From: Pseudomonadales bacterium
GTDB lineage: Bacteria; Pseudomonadota; Gammaproteobacteria; Pseudomonadales; UBA5862
NCBI GenBank assembly: GCA_024234215.1
Contig: JACKOQ010000004.1
Coordinates: 62,001 to 126,000 of the forward strand
Direction of reading: 5' to 3'
Length of the DNA stretch: 64,000 nucleotides
In this document: in pieces, positions 56,432-64,000 of the stretch
Layout of the letters: each line of letters starts with the position of its first letter
How positions within the stretch are numbered: position 1 is the first letter of the stretch
Made by a program: the position numbers and the translations under genes
Notes under the pieces: model-generated
The model's input: only the letters and a program-made list of their open reading frames with translations
Told to the model about the DNA's origin: nothing
Database searches by the model: none

Positions 56432-57494
56432 CCGGCTCTTCGACCCCGCCGCCGGCGAGATCGTCGCCTTCGGTTTTGCGTTCTACAAACGAAGCACGTT
56501 GCGCGACTTCTTTGCGCCACGGCCGGTGCGCCATGTCCGGCATGTCGACAGTATCATGCCGGGCAGCACGGTCGCGGTGTGGGGGGCGACGCCACTGCCG
56601 GCGGCGCTGGAGCGCGGTTGCCGGGTGGTGCGGCTCGAAGATGGCTTCTTGCGTTCGGTTGGGCTGGGGGCCGATCTGATCCGGCCACTGTCGTGGGTCG
56701 TTGATCAGCGCGGTATCTACTTCGATGCAACGCGCCCGTCCGACCTCGAGCATCTGCTGCAACACCATGATTTTTCAACCGATCTGCTGGAGCGTGCGGC
56801 GCGGCTGCGGCAGCGCATCGTGCAGGCCGGTCTGACCAAGTACAACGTCGGCGCGTGCGGCTGGCGCCGGCCGCCGGGCGCGCGGCGGGTGGTGCTGGTG
56901 CCGGGGCAGGTGGAGACCGATGCGTCGATCGCTCTGGGTGCCGGGCAGCTTCGCACCAATCTGGCACTGCTGCGGCAGGTGCGTGCCGCCTGTCCGCAGG
57001 CCCATCTGCTCTACAAGCCGCATCCCGATGTGGTGGCCGGCCTGCGGCTGCCCGGCGAGCAGGAGTCACAGGCACTGCACCATTGCGACGAGGTGGTGGC
57101 CGATGTGCCGATGGCGGCGCTGCTCGATCAGGTGGATGAGGTGCATCTGCTCACCTCGCTGACCGGCTTCGAGGCACTGCTGCGCGGCAAGCCGGTCACC
57201 TGTCATGGCCAGCCCTTCTATGCCGGCTGGGGTCTGACCGAGGATGTCACGCCTCATGCGCGGCGCGGCCGGCGCCGGTCGCTGGATGAGCTGGTGGCCG
57301 CTGCACTGATTCTCTATCCCCGGTATTTGAGCCCGCATGATGGCAGCGTGATCACGCCCGAAGCAGCGGTGGATCAACTGGTTGCGCTGCGGCAGCAGGG
57401 TGGTGACCGATCCGGTTGGCGAAGCTGGCTGCTGCGGCCGCTGCTGCGCGCTCTGGCGCATATCGAGGATGGCGCCAGAAGGAGGCAGGGATGA
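56424..57494 (+). CDS. One-module KpsC/LipA-like capsule Kdo-transferase homologue
   Basis: The sequence contains the KpsC hallmarks VVRLEDGFLRSVGLGADL, SWVVDQRGIYFDATRPSDLE, LLYKPHPDVVAGLR, EVHLLTSLTGFEALLRGKPV and GQPFYAGWGLTED. KpsC proteins usually carry two such modules (about 670 aa) that alternately add beta-linked Kdo; this one has a single module (356 aa). I place the start at TTG 56424, overlapping the preceding stop by 8 nt; a frame open to 56289 lies inside the upstream gene. The stop overlaps the next ATG (ATGA). Confidence 0.85.
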   Translation: MADRLFDPAAGEIVAFGFAFYKRSTLRDFFAPRPVRHVRHVDSIMPGSTVAVWGATPLPAALERGCRVVRLEDGFLRSVGLGADLIRPLSWVVDQRGIYFDATRPSDLEHLLQHHDFSTDLLERAARLRQRIVQAGLTKYNVGACGWRRPPGARRVVLVPGQVETDASIALGAGQLRTNLALLRQVRAACPQAHLLYKPHPDVVAGLRLPGEQESQALHHCDEVVADVPMAALLDQVDEVHLLTSLTGFEALLRGKPVTCHGQPFYAGWGLTEDVTPHARRGRRRSLDELVAAALILYPRYLSPHDGSVITPEAAVDQLVALRQQGGDRSGWRSWLLRPLLRALAHIEDGARRRQG

Positions 57495-58636
57495 TCCGGG
57501 TGCGGCTGCACGACTCGATCGATGAGCTGGAGCCGGCGCAGTGGGATGCGCTGCTGGCCGGGCGCTCGATCACCTTCTCGCACGCCTTCTGGCGCATCAT
57601 CGAGCAGTCGCAGCTCAATGACTTTCACTACCGCCATCTGCTGTTCGTGGATGACGATGAGCAGCCGGTGGGCCTGGCGACCTTCTATCGGGTGACCACC
57701 GACATCGCCATCTTTGCGCCGCCCTGGCTGCGGCGCGCGCTGGGTGCGGTGCGGCGGATGTTCCCCAACTTTCTCAAGCTGCGGATGCTGGAGTGTGGCA
57801 CGCCGATCATCCTCAACAGCCCGCCGGCGCTGCTCCACCCCGATCTGCCAGCCGATGAGGTGATCGAGGTGCTGCACCGGACGCTGATGCGCCATGCACG
57901 TGACGAAGGGGTGCTGCTGCTGGTTCTGCGCGATTTCGAGCGCAATGCGCAGCCGTGGCTCGGCCCGTTGCGACGGCAGGGTTACCATCTGGTCGATGGG
58001 CTGCCAAACAGCTACCTCGATATCCGCTGGCGCGATGTCGCCGACTACCGGGCGGCGCTGAAGAGCTACTATCGCAGCAAGATCAACAACCATCTGCGCA
58101 AGAATGCCGAGTTGCAGGTCTGGCACGATCTGATCGACGACTTTGCGCCCCTGGCCGATGCGCTCTGCCGTCAGTGGCTCACCGTTCATGCGCGTGCCAA
58201 CGAGTTCCAGCGCGAGGTGCTGACGCCCACCTTCTACCGCGAACTGGCGCTGCGGATGGGTGGACGGGCCAAGGTGCTGCGTCTGTTCCGCGGGCGGGAC
58301 TGGATCGGCCATGCGCTGCTGCTGCACGATGGCGACACGCTGCGCTGGCTCTACTTCGGCCGTGATGAACCGGTGAATGACAGCCTCTATCTCTACGTCA
58401 CCCAGGCGGTGATCCAGACCGCCATCGAGCTGGGGGTGGCGCGTCTGGAGCTGGGGCTGACCACCTATCCGATCAAGCAGGATGCCGGGGCGCGGCTCGA
58501 GCCGATCCAGTTCGCGGTGCGCTGCCGCTGGGGGCTGTTCAATCCGCTGGTCGGCAGGCTCTATGGGCTGTTCAACAAACCGGCCAGAATCCAGGACAAA
58601 CAGGTGTTCAAGGCCGGGCAGGAGCCACAGCCATGA
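57491..58636 (+). CDS. GNAT/FemAB-fold N-acyltransferase, candidate bacterial ceramide-synthase analogue
   Basis: From ATG 57491 (381 aa; GGAGG upstream) the protein shows the double-GNAT pattern. The first half has SHAFWRIIEQSQLNDFHYRH; the second has YYRSKINNHLRKNAELQVWH, LRLFRGRDWIGHALLLHDGD and WLYFGRDEPVNDSLYLY. YPIKQDAGARLEPIQFAVRC lies near the end. Such proteins transfer acyl or aminoacyl groups to amines; bacterial ceramide synthase (bCerS of Caulobacter) belongs to the same superfamily. ATGA overlaps on both sides tie it to the KpsC-like and SDR genes. The ceramide role is inference from context; a peptide or sugar acyltransferase is the alternative. Confidence 0.7.
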   Translation: MIRVRLHDSIDELEPAQWDALLAGRSITFSHAFWRIIEQSQLNDFHYRHLLFVDDDEQPVGLATFYRVTTDIAIFAPPWLRRALGAVRRMFPNFLKLRMLECGTPIILNSPPALLHPDLPADEVIEVLHRTLMRHARDEGVLLLVLRDFERNAQPWLGPLRRQGYHLVDGLPNSYLDIRWRDVADYRAALKSYYRSKINNHLRKNAELQVWHDLIDDFAPLADALCRQWLTVHARANEFQREVLTPTFYRELALRMGGRAKVLRLFRGRDWIGHALLLHDGDTLRWLYFGRDEPVNDSLYLYVTQAVIQTAIELGVARLELGLTTYPIKQDAGARLEPIQFAVRCRWGLFNPLVGRLYGLFNKPARIQDKQVFKAGQEPQP

Positions 58637-59679
58637 GGGCGGAGGCCAAGGCCGCTGCCGTGCCGCCATGCGCTGCCCACTATCCGGGCGTGCGGGTGGC
58701 GGTGACCGGCGCCAGCGGCTTCATTGGTGGGCAGCTGGCCCGGCGGCTGGTGCAGCTCGATGCCCGGGTGACGCTGCTGGTGCGTGACCCGGAGCGGCTC
58801 GACCCGCTGCTGCGGCAGCGGTGCGAACTGGTGCCGGGCGATTTGCTCGACCGTGCAGCGGTCGAGCAGCTGCTGCATGGCGCGACCTTGGTGTTCCACT
58901 GCGCCGCCAATGTGGCGACCTGGGATCGCTGGCCGGCCTACCAGGCCGCCAATGTGCAGGGGGTCGAGATGTTGCTGAGCGTGCTGGCGGCGAACCCTGC
59001 GGCACTGAGGCGGCTGGTCCATCTCTCCACCATGGATGTCTACGGCTTCCCCGCGCAGCCGGCCAGCGAGTCCGCGCCACTGCGACCGCTGCCTTTTGGC
59101 TATGGCGAGAGCAAGCGGCAGGGCGAGCTGCGGGTTCGCCAGCAGTGTGAACGGCATGGGCTGGGCCATGTGGTGATCAGACCGGGCAACATCATCGGCC
59201 CCGGCAGCCCCTTCATCCGCCGCATCGGCCAGGCATTGAGGTCGGGCGTGATGCTGGAGGTGAACCGGGGGGCGGCCCATGCCGGGCTGATGGATGTCGA
59301 CAACCTGATCGATCTGCTGATCTGGGCGGCGGTTGCACCAGGTGCCGACCAGCAACTGCTCAATGCCCGTGATCCGTGGGCGGTGAGCTGGGGAGAGTTT
59401 CTGCGCGATCTGCGCGCCGCGTTGCCGGTGCGGGGGCGACTGCTCAATCTGGATCGGCGCACGGCGATGGGGCTGGCGCGGCTGTGCGGTGCGCTGCACC
59501 GGCGGTTGCATCTGCGTGGCGAGCCGCTGCTGCATCCGCTGATCGTCGAGATTTTCGGCAGGAGCTGCGGCCATTCGATCGAGACGCTGAACGCCCTCGC
59601 GGCGCCGATCGGACGGATCGACTATCAACAGAGCCTGCGGCGGTCGGTCGACTGGCTGCTGGCAACGGCAGGCGGCTGA
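58633..59679 (+). CDS. Extended SDR NAD(P)-dependent dehydrogenase, candidate CerR-like ketone reductase
   Basis: The 348-residue Rossmann protein has the cofactor motif VAVTGASGFIGGQLARRL, VFHCAANV, the Ser/Tyr/Lys site LSTMDVYGFP plus YGESKRQGE (YxxxK) and IRPGNIIGPGSPFI. The overall look is of the 3-beta-HSD-like branch, which includes CerR, the reductase of bacterial ceramide synthesis, more than of nucleotide-sugar epimerases. Its ATG overlaps the acyltransferase stop by 4 nt. A sugar epimerase or dehydratase role for the capsule remains possible. Confidence 0.75.
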   Translation: MRAEAKAAAVPPCAAHYPGVRVAVTGASGFIGGQLARRLVQLDARVTLLVRDPERLDPLLRQRCELVPGDLLDRAAVEQLLHGATLVFHCAANVATWDRWPAYQAANVQGVEMLLSVLAANPAALRRLVHLSTMDVYGFPAQPASESAPLRPLPFGYGESKRQGELRVRQQCERHGLGHVVIRPGNIIGPGSPFIRRIGQALRSGVMLEVNRGAAHAGLMDVDNLIDLLIWAAVAPGADQQLLNARDPWAVSWGEFLRDLRAALPVRGRLLNLDRRTAMGLARLCGALHRRLHLRGEPLLHPLIVEIFGRSCGHSIETLNALAAPIGRIDYQQSLRRSVDWLLATAGG

Positions 59680-59707
59680 GTCCGGCGGCCGGCGGATGGA
59701 GCCCTCG

Positions 59708-60922
59708 ATGCAGCGCCACTTTCTGTTCCTGCAGGGGATGCCGTGCGACTTCATGCGCCGGGTCGGCGATGCATTGCAGATGCGTGGCCACCGGGTCAGC
59801 CGCATCAACCTCTGCTTTGCCGACTGGCTGTTCTGGCATGACCGGCGTGCGCTCGGCTACCGTGGGCGGCTGGCGCAGTGGCCGGCGTTTCTGCGCGAGT
59901 TCCTGCAGCGGCAGGCGGTGACCGATCTGGTGCTGCTGGGCGAGCAGCGCAAATACCACCGCGAGGCGGTGGCGCTGGCGCAGTCGCTGAACATTCGCGT
60001 CATGGTGACTGACTTCGGCTACTTTCGGCCGGACTGGATCACGCTGGAGCCCAACGGCATGGGCGCGCAGTCGACGATGCCCAAAGATCCGGCCGTGATC
60101 AGGCAACTGGCCGCTGAACTGCCCGAAATCGACTTCACGCCATGCCATCTCGACAGCAGCCTGCGCATGGCGCTCGGCGATCTGGCCGGCAGCTTTGGCA
60201 ACCTGCTGGGCTGGATGGGCTACCCACACTATCGCCAGTCGGATGAGCGGCCCCATCCGCTGCTCTACTTTCCGGCGATGGGCTGGAGTCTGCTGCGCGA
60301 GCGCTCGAGAACCCGGCAGGCGCAACGGGATTTTGCGCGGTTGCAGCGGCGTGGACGGCCGTTCTTCGTCTTCGCGCTGCAACTCGACCACGATTTTCAG
60401 ATTCGCGCCTATTCGCCCTTTGCCGGCATGGAGCAGGCGCTGGATCAGGTGCTGCACTCCTTTGCCCGCCATGCGCCGGAGCAGTGCGAGCTGCTGATCA
60501 AGACCCACCCCTGGGATCCGGGGCTGATTCGCTGGAGCAGCGTGATTGCCCGGCAGGCGAGGGCGCTCGCGCTGGGCGATCGCGTCCATCTGCTGCAAGG
60601 AGGCTCACTCGATCAGATGATGGCCGATGCACAGGGCATGGTGACGGTCAACAGCACCGCCGGTTTGCAGGCGCTGCGGCTGCAGAAGCCGGTACAGGTG
60701 CTGGGCAGCGCGGTCTACGACATTGCCGGGTTGACCCATCAGGCAGGGCTCGATCGCTTCTGGATGGCGCCCGGCGCGCCCGATCCGCTGTTGCTCGATG
60801 CCTTCATCAGGCTGCTGGTGCAGCGGACCCAGCTCAGAGGGGTCTTTTTTGCGCCGTCCGCGCAACATGGCGCGGTCATCGACCGCTTTGCCGAGCGGCT
60901 GCTGAGCCTGCCCCCGGCATAG
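59708..60922 (+). CDS. KpsS/LipB-like capsule polysaccharide (Kdo) transferase
   Basis: From ATG 59708 (404 aa; GGAG upstream, a less likely ATG at 59696) the protein reads HFLFLQGMPCDFMRRVGDAL, VLLGEQRKYHREAVALAQ, VTDFGYFRPDWITLEPNGMG and VTVNSTAGLQALRLQKPVQV, the KpsS/LipB pattern. KpsS adds the first beta-Kdo to lyso-phosphatidylglycerol in group 2 capsules. Here it may act on that or on another lipid acceptor. It is the last gene of the locus; the next gene is convergent. Confidence 0.88.
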   Translation: MQRHFLFLQGMPCDFMRRVGDALQMRGHRVSRINLCFADWLFWHDRRALGYRGRLAQWPAFLREFLQRQAVTDLVLLGEQRKYHREAVALAQSLNIRVMVTDFGYFRPDWITLEPNGMGAQSTMPKDPAVIRQLAAELPEIDFTPCHLDSSLRMALGDLAGSFGNLLGWMGYPHYRQSDERPHPLLYFPAMGWSLLRERSRTRQAQRDFARLQRRGRPFFVFALQLDHDFQIRAYSPFAGMEQALDQVLHSFARHAPEQCELLIKTHPWDPGLIRWSSVIARQARALALGDRVHLLQGGSLDQMMADAQGMVTVNSTAGLQALRLQKPVQVLGSAVYDIAGLTHQAGLDRFWMAPGAPDPLLLDAFIRLLVQRTQLRGVFFAPSAQHGAVIDRFAERLLSLPPA

Positions 60923-60932
60923 TGCGCGACAT

Positions 60933-61274
60933 TCAGCCCGGCGGCCAGCGCATCTGCCGTCCGGCCAGCAGGTGCAAATGGATGTGGTAGACGCTCTGCC
61001 CCCCCTGCTGGTTGCAGTTGAACAGCGTGCGAAAGCCGGTGTCGGCAAAACCGAGCCGCTTGGCCAACTGGGTGGCGGTCTGGATCATCCGCCCCATCAG
61101 CAGCGTGTCGTCCGCTTCCAGATCATTCAGCGTGGTGATGTGCCGGCGCGGAATCAGCAGGATGTGCTGCGGCGCCTGCGGATTGATGTCGTTGAAGGCG
61201 ACGATCTCGTCATCCTCGTGAACGAGCTGGGTGGAGATTTCGCCGCTGGCGATCTTGCAGAACAGGCAGTTCAT
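60933..61274 (-). CDS. hinT: HIT-family nucleotide hydrolase (HinT type)
   Basis: ATG 61274 (113 aa) begins NCLFCKIASGEISTQLVHED. The histidine triad is in GGQSVYHIHLHLLAGRQM and the nucleotide-binding part in PQHILLIPRRHITTLNDLE. HinT proteins hydrolyse purine nucleoside phosphoramidates. It is convergent with the kpsS-like gene, whose stop lies 10 nt away. Confidence 0.95.
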   Translation of the reverse strand: MNCLFCKIASGEISTQLVHEDDEIVAFNDINPQAPQHILLIPRRHITTLNDLEADDTLLMGRMIQTATQLAKRLGFADTGFRTLFNCNQQGGQSVYHIHLHLLAGRQMRWPPG

Positions 61275-61449
61275 GGTGGGGTTCCGATGTCGAGGGTGGT
61301 CTGGCCTGACGGGGTGCTGCCAGTCACTGGCCATGCTGTGAGAAAATGGCGCAAATCCTATCACAGTGCCGTGACCGCCAGGCGTGGCACGAACCGGCGC
61401 TGCCGACCTTCACTCCGAGCGGACTCCATGACCTTGCAGCAGTGCTGTG

Positions 61450-61977
61450 ATGACTGCCCATTTCCATTCAGCCATGACTGAACCGCAGTCCGGCGACGCA
61501 CGCTGGATGGCGCTGGCACTCGAACTGGCCGCGCAGGCCGCTGCCGTCGGCGAGGTGCCGGTGGGTGCGGTGGTGGTGCGCGAGGGCCAGGTGATCGGCA
61601 CCGGTTTCAATCAGGTGATCACCACGGCCGATCCCACCGCCCATGCCGAGGTGGTGGCGCTGCGGATGGCGGCGCGGCAACTGGGCAACTACCGCCTGCC
61701 CGGCAGCAGCCTCTATGTCACCATCGAGCCCTGTTCGATGTGTGCCGGAGCACTGGTGCATGCGCGGGTGGGGCGGTTGATCTACGGTGCGCGCGAGCCA
61801 CGGCAGGGAGCGGTGGTCTCGACCCTCGGCGTGCTCGACAACCCTGCACTCAACCACCGGGTTCACTTTCAGGAGGGGCTGATGGCCGAACAGGCCGGTG
61901 CGCTCCTGACCCAATTCTTTCGTGCCCGCCGTCTGCGTGGCCGAGCCACGACTCTTGACCAGGAGATGACCGAATGA
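61450..61977 (+). CDS. tadA: tRNA adenosine(34) deaminase
   Basis: The zinc-dependent deaminase makes inosine at the wobble position of tRNA-Arg(ACG). The motifs are THAEV-type PTAHAEVVALRMAA with catalytic Glu, and IEPCSMCAGALVHARVGRLI with the zinc Cys pair; QGAVVSTLGVLDNPALNHRV is TadA-specific. The start is uncertain (GTG 61447, ATG 61450 or ATG 61474). The stop overlaps the purL ATG by 4 nt. Confidence 0.94.
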   Translation: MTAHFHSAMTEPQSGDARWMALALELAAQAAAVGEVPVGAVVVREGQVIGTGFNQVITTADPTAHAEVVALRMAARQLGNYRLPGSSLYVTIEPCSMCAGALVHARVGRLIYGAREPRQGAVVSTLGVLDNPALNHRVHFQEGLMAEQAGALLTQFFRARRLRGRATTLDQEMTE

Positions 61978-64000
61978 TGATCGAGTTGACGACCACCGAG
62001 GCGCTTTCGCCCTTTCGACTGCGCCGGCTCGTCGAGCGTTTGCAGCAACGACAGGAGCTGGTCACCGGCTGCGCGACCCACCACCTCTATCTGGTGCAGA
62101 GCGCCCGGCCGCTCGATGCCGACGAATCGGCACGGCTGGCGGCACTGCTCGAGGCTACGCCGGCGGTGGCCTCCTCGGCGGCGCAGGAGCTGATCGTCGT
62201 GCCCCGTTTCGGCACCCTGTCGGCCTGGTCGAGCAAGGCGACCGACATCGCCCACAACTGTGGCCTCGGCGCCATCCAGCGCATCGAGCGGGCACTGGTC
62301 TACCGCATCGACAGCCGCCATCGACTCGAACCGCAGCAGTGGCAGCAACTGCTGCCGTTGCTGCATGACCGCATGACCCAGCAGGTGCTGTTCGATCGCG
62401 ATGAACTGGCGCAATTGTTCAGCCAAGCGCAGGCGCCTACCTTCACCACCATCGACCTGCTGGGGGCCGGTCGCGCTGCGCTGGTGCAGGCCAACGGCGC
62501 CCTGGGGCTGGCATTGGCCGAAGAGGAGATCGACTACCTGGTCACGGCTTTTCAGCAACTTGGACGCAATCCGAGCGATGTCGAGCTGATGATGTATGCC
62601 CAGGCCAATTCGGAGCATTGCCGTCACAAGATTTTCAATGCCGAATGGGTGATCGATGGCGAGACGCAGCCGCTGTCGCTGTTCGGCATGATCCGCAACA
62701 CCCATGCACGGCACCCGGCCGGCGTGCTCAGCGCCTATGCCGACAACGCGGCGGTGATCGAAGGGGGCAGCGGCGGACGCTTCTTTCCCGATCCGCACAG
62801 CCACCGCTACCAGAGCCACCAGGAGCCGATTCACATCCTGATGAAGGTCGAGACCCACAACCATCCGACCGCGATCGCGCCCCATCCGGGCGCCGCCACC
62901 GGCGCGGGCGGCGAGATTCGTGACGAAGGGGCGGTGGGGCTGGGCGCCAAACCCAAGGCCGGCCTGACCGGCTTCACGGTCTCCAACCTGCGCATTCCCG
63001 GCTTCGAACAGCCGTGGGAGGTGTTCCACTACGGCCGACCGGCACGCATCGCCTCGCCGCTGGAGATCATGGTCGATGGTCCACTGGGTGGCGCGGCCTT
63101 CAACAACGAATTTGGCCGGCCCAACCTGCTGGGCTACTTCCGCACCTTCGAGCAGCAGCTGGAGACGCGATACCACGGCTACCACAAGCCGATCATGCTG
63201 GCCGGTGGACTGGGCAACATCCGTGCACAGCATGTGCAGAAGCAGCCCTATCCGGCCGGAACCCGGCTGGTGGTGCTGGGTGGCCCGGCGATGCTGATCG
63301 GGCTGGGAGGGGGTGCCGCCTCGTCCGTGGCCTCGGGCGCCAGCGATGCCGAGCTCGATTTCGCCTCGGTGCAGCGCGACAACCCCGAGATGCAACGTCG
63401 CTGTCAGGAGGTGATCGACCGCTGCTGGCAGCTGGGCGACGAGAATCCGATCGCCTTCATCCATGACGTCGGCGCCGGCGGGCTCTCCAATGCCCTGCCC
63501 GAGCTGATCAAGGATGGCGGACGCGGTGGACACTTCGATCTGCGTGCCGTGCCCAGCGCCGAGCCGGGCCTCTCGCCGCTGGAGATCTGGTGCAACGAGG
63601 CGCAGGAGCGCTATGTGCTGGCGATACCGGCCGAGCGGCTCGAGCGGTTCGTCGCCATCTGCCGGCGCGAGCGCTGTCCCCATGCCGTCGTCGGCGAGGC
63701 GACCGAAGCACAGCAGTTGACGCTGGAAGATGGTCAGTTCGGCAACCGGCCGGTCGATCTGCCGCTGTCACTGCTGTTCGGCAACTCGCCGAAGATGCGT
63801 CGTGCCATCACCCGCCAGCCACATTCGTTGCCACCGCTGCGGTTAGAGGGCGTGAAGCTGGATGACGCCATCGAACGACTGCTGCGGCTGCCGAGCGTGG
63901 CCAGCAAGCAGTTTCTGATCACCATCGGTGATCGCAGCGTCACCGGGCTGGTGGCGCGCGACCAGATGGTTGGCCCCTGGCAGGTGCCGGTCAGTGACCT
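61974..64000 (+). CDS. purL: Phosphoribosylformylglycinamidine synthase, 5' part
   Basis: ATG 61974 opens a frame that reaches the window edge (675 codons) without a stop. It encodes the N-terminal PurS-like domain, the linker with MMYAQANSEHCRHKIFNAEW and the first synthetase domain (KVETHNHPTAIAPHPGAATG; GAGGEIRDEGAVGLGAKPKA; DVGAGGLSNALPELIKDGGR). It then enters FLITIGDRSVTGLVARDQMV. This is the long gammaproteobacterial PurL (about 1290 aa) with the glutaminase domain outside the window. Confidence 0.96.
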   Translation, partial: MMIELTTTEALSPFRLRRLVERLQQRQELVTGCATHHLYLVQSARPLDADESARLAALLEATPAVASSAAQELIVVPRFGTLSAWSSKATDIAHNCGLGAIQRIERALVYRIDSRHRLEPQQWQQLLPLLHDRMTQQVLFDRDELAQLFSQAQAPTFTTIDLLGAGRAALVQANGALGLALAEEEIDYLVTAFQQLGRNPSDVELMMYAQANSEHCRHKIFNAEWVIDGETQPLSLFGMIRNTHARHPAGVLSAYADNAAVIEGGSGGRFFPDPHSHRYQSHQEPIHILMKVETHNHPTAIAPHPGAATGAGGEIRDEGAVGLGAKPKAGLTGFTVSNLRIPGFEQPWEVFHYGRPARIASPLEIMVDGPLGGAAFNNEFGRPNLLGYFRTFEQQLETRYHGYHKPIMLAGGLGNIRAQHVQKQPYPAGTRLVVLGGPAMLIGLGGGAASSVASGASDAELDFASVQRDNPEMQRRCQEVIDRCWQLGDENPIAFIHDVGAGGLSNALPELIKDGGRGGHFDLRAVPSAEPGLSPLEIWCNEAQERYVLAIPAERLERFVAICRRERCPHAVVGEATEAQQLTLEDGQFGNRPVDLPLSLLFGNSPKMRRAITRQPHSLPPLRLEGVKLDDAIERLLRLPSVASKQFLITIGDRSVTGLVARDQMVGPWQVPVSD

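Overview
The window is a GC-rich (roughly 60-65 % by eye) stretch of a gammaproteobacterial chromosome. The order of conserved genes (trpGDC; dnaX-ybaB-recR-rnd-ycgL; map-glnD-dapC-arsC-like-dapD; an OprI-like lipoprotein; purU; type-2 leuA; hinT; tadA; purL) is what one expects near the Pseudomonas/oligotrophic marine gammaproteobacteria. A CYP153 alkane/fatty-acid hydroxylase system and a PEP-CTERM protein point to an aquatic or hydrocarbon-using lineage. No rRNA, CRISPR array or replication origin is visible.

Layout. 0-6.6 kb (minus strand): a heavy-metal RND efflux operon (czcI-like, czcC, czcB, czcA, then a CDF exporter running off the left edge). 7.4-9.9 kb: trpGDC with 4-nt overlaps. 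9.95-14.25 kb: 4.5S RNA, dnaX with an A10 slippery run, ybaB, recR, rnd, ycgL. 14.4-22.8 kb: a UPF0114 membrane protein, then on the minus strand gltX, map, glnD, dapC, an ArsC-like reductase and dapD. 23-28 kb: an L,D-transpeptidase, an Lpp/OprI lipoprotein, purU, an Lrp-type regulator and leuA. 28.4-33 kb: ferredoxin reductase, [2Fe-2S] ferredoxin and two tandem CYP153-type P450s, the second broken by one frameshift. 33.1-37.2 kb: an FtsH-type protease, a PEP-CTERM protein frameshifted just before its sorting signal, tRNA-Met(CAT) and a NUDIX hydrolase.

37.3-60.9 kb is the accessory heart of the window and reads as one plus-strand locus. A 2565-residue single-module reducing polyketide synthase (KS-AT-DH-degenerate MT-ER-KR-ACP, no thioesterase) is translationally coupled to a serine-palmitoyltransferase-like alpha-oxoamine synthase. 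These are followed by an ABC-type capsule export system (KpsE, KpsM, KpsT and a Wza/KpsD-type lipoprotein), a GT4 glycosyltransferase, a one-module KpsC-like and a KpsS-like Kdo transferase. Between those last two, coupled by ATGA overlaps, lie an N-acyltransferase-fold protein and an extended SDR. SPT, an N-acyltransferase and an SDR are the three activities of bacterial ceramide synthesis. My main hypothesis is that the locus makes a polyketide-derived, sphingoid/ceramide-like lipid that is co-exported with, or anchors, a capsular glycan.

The middle of this locus (48.9-53.9 kb) is damaged: two glycosyltransferase reading frames and an FkbM methyltransferase carry single-base indels. A chimeric, internally deleted copy of the wza gene lies 2.17 kb upstream of the intact copy, and between them sit a UPF0175/DUF3368 toxin-antitoxin pair, an ATPase remnant and an internally deleted IS1380-type element with 17-bp inverted repeats. 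60.9-64 kb returns to housekeeping genes (hinT, tadA, purL, the last truncated by the window edge).
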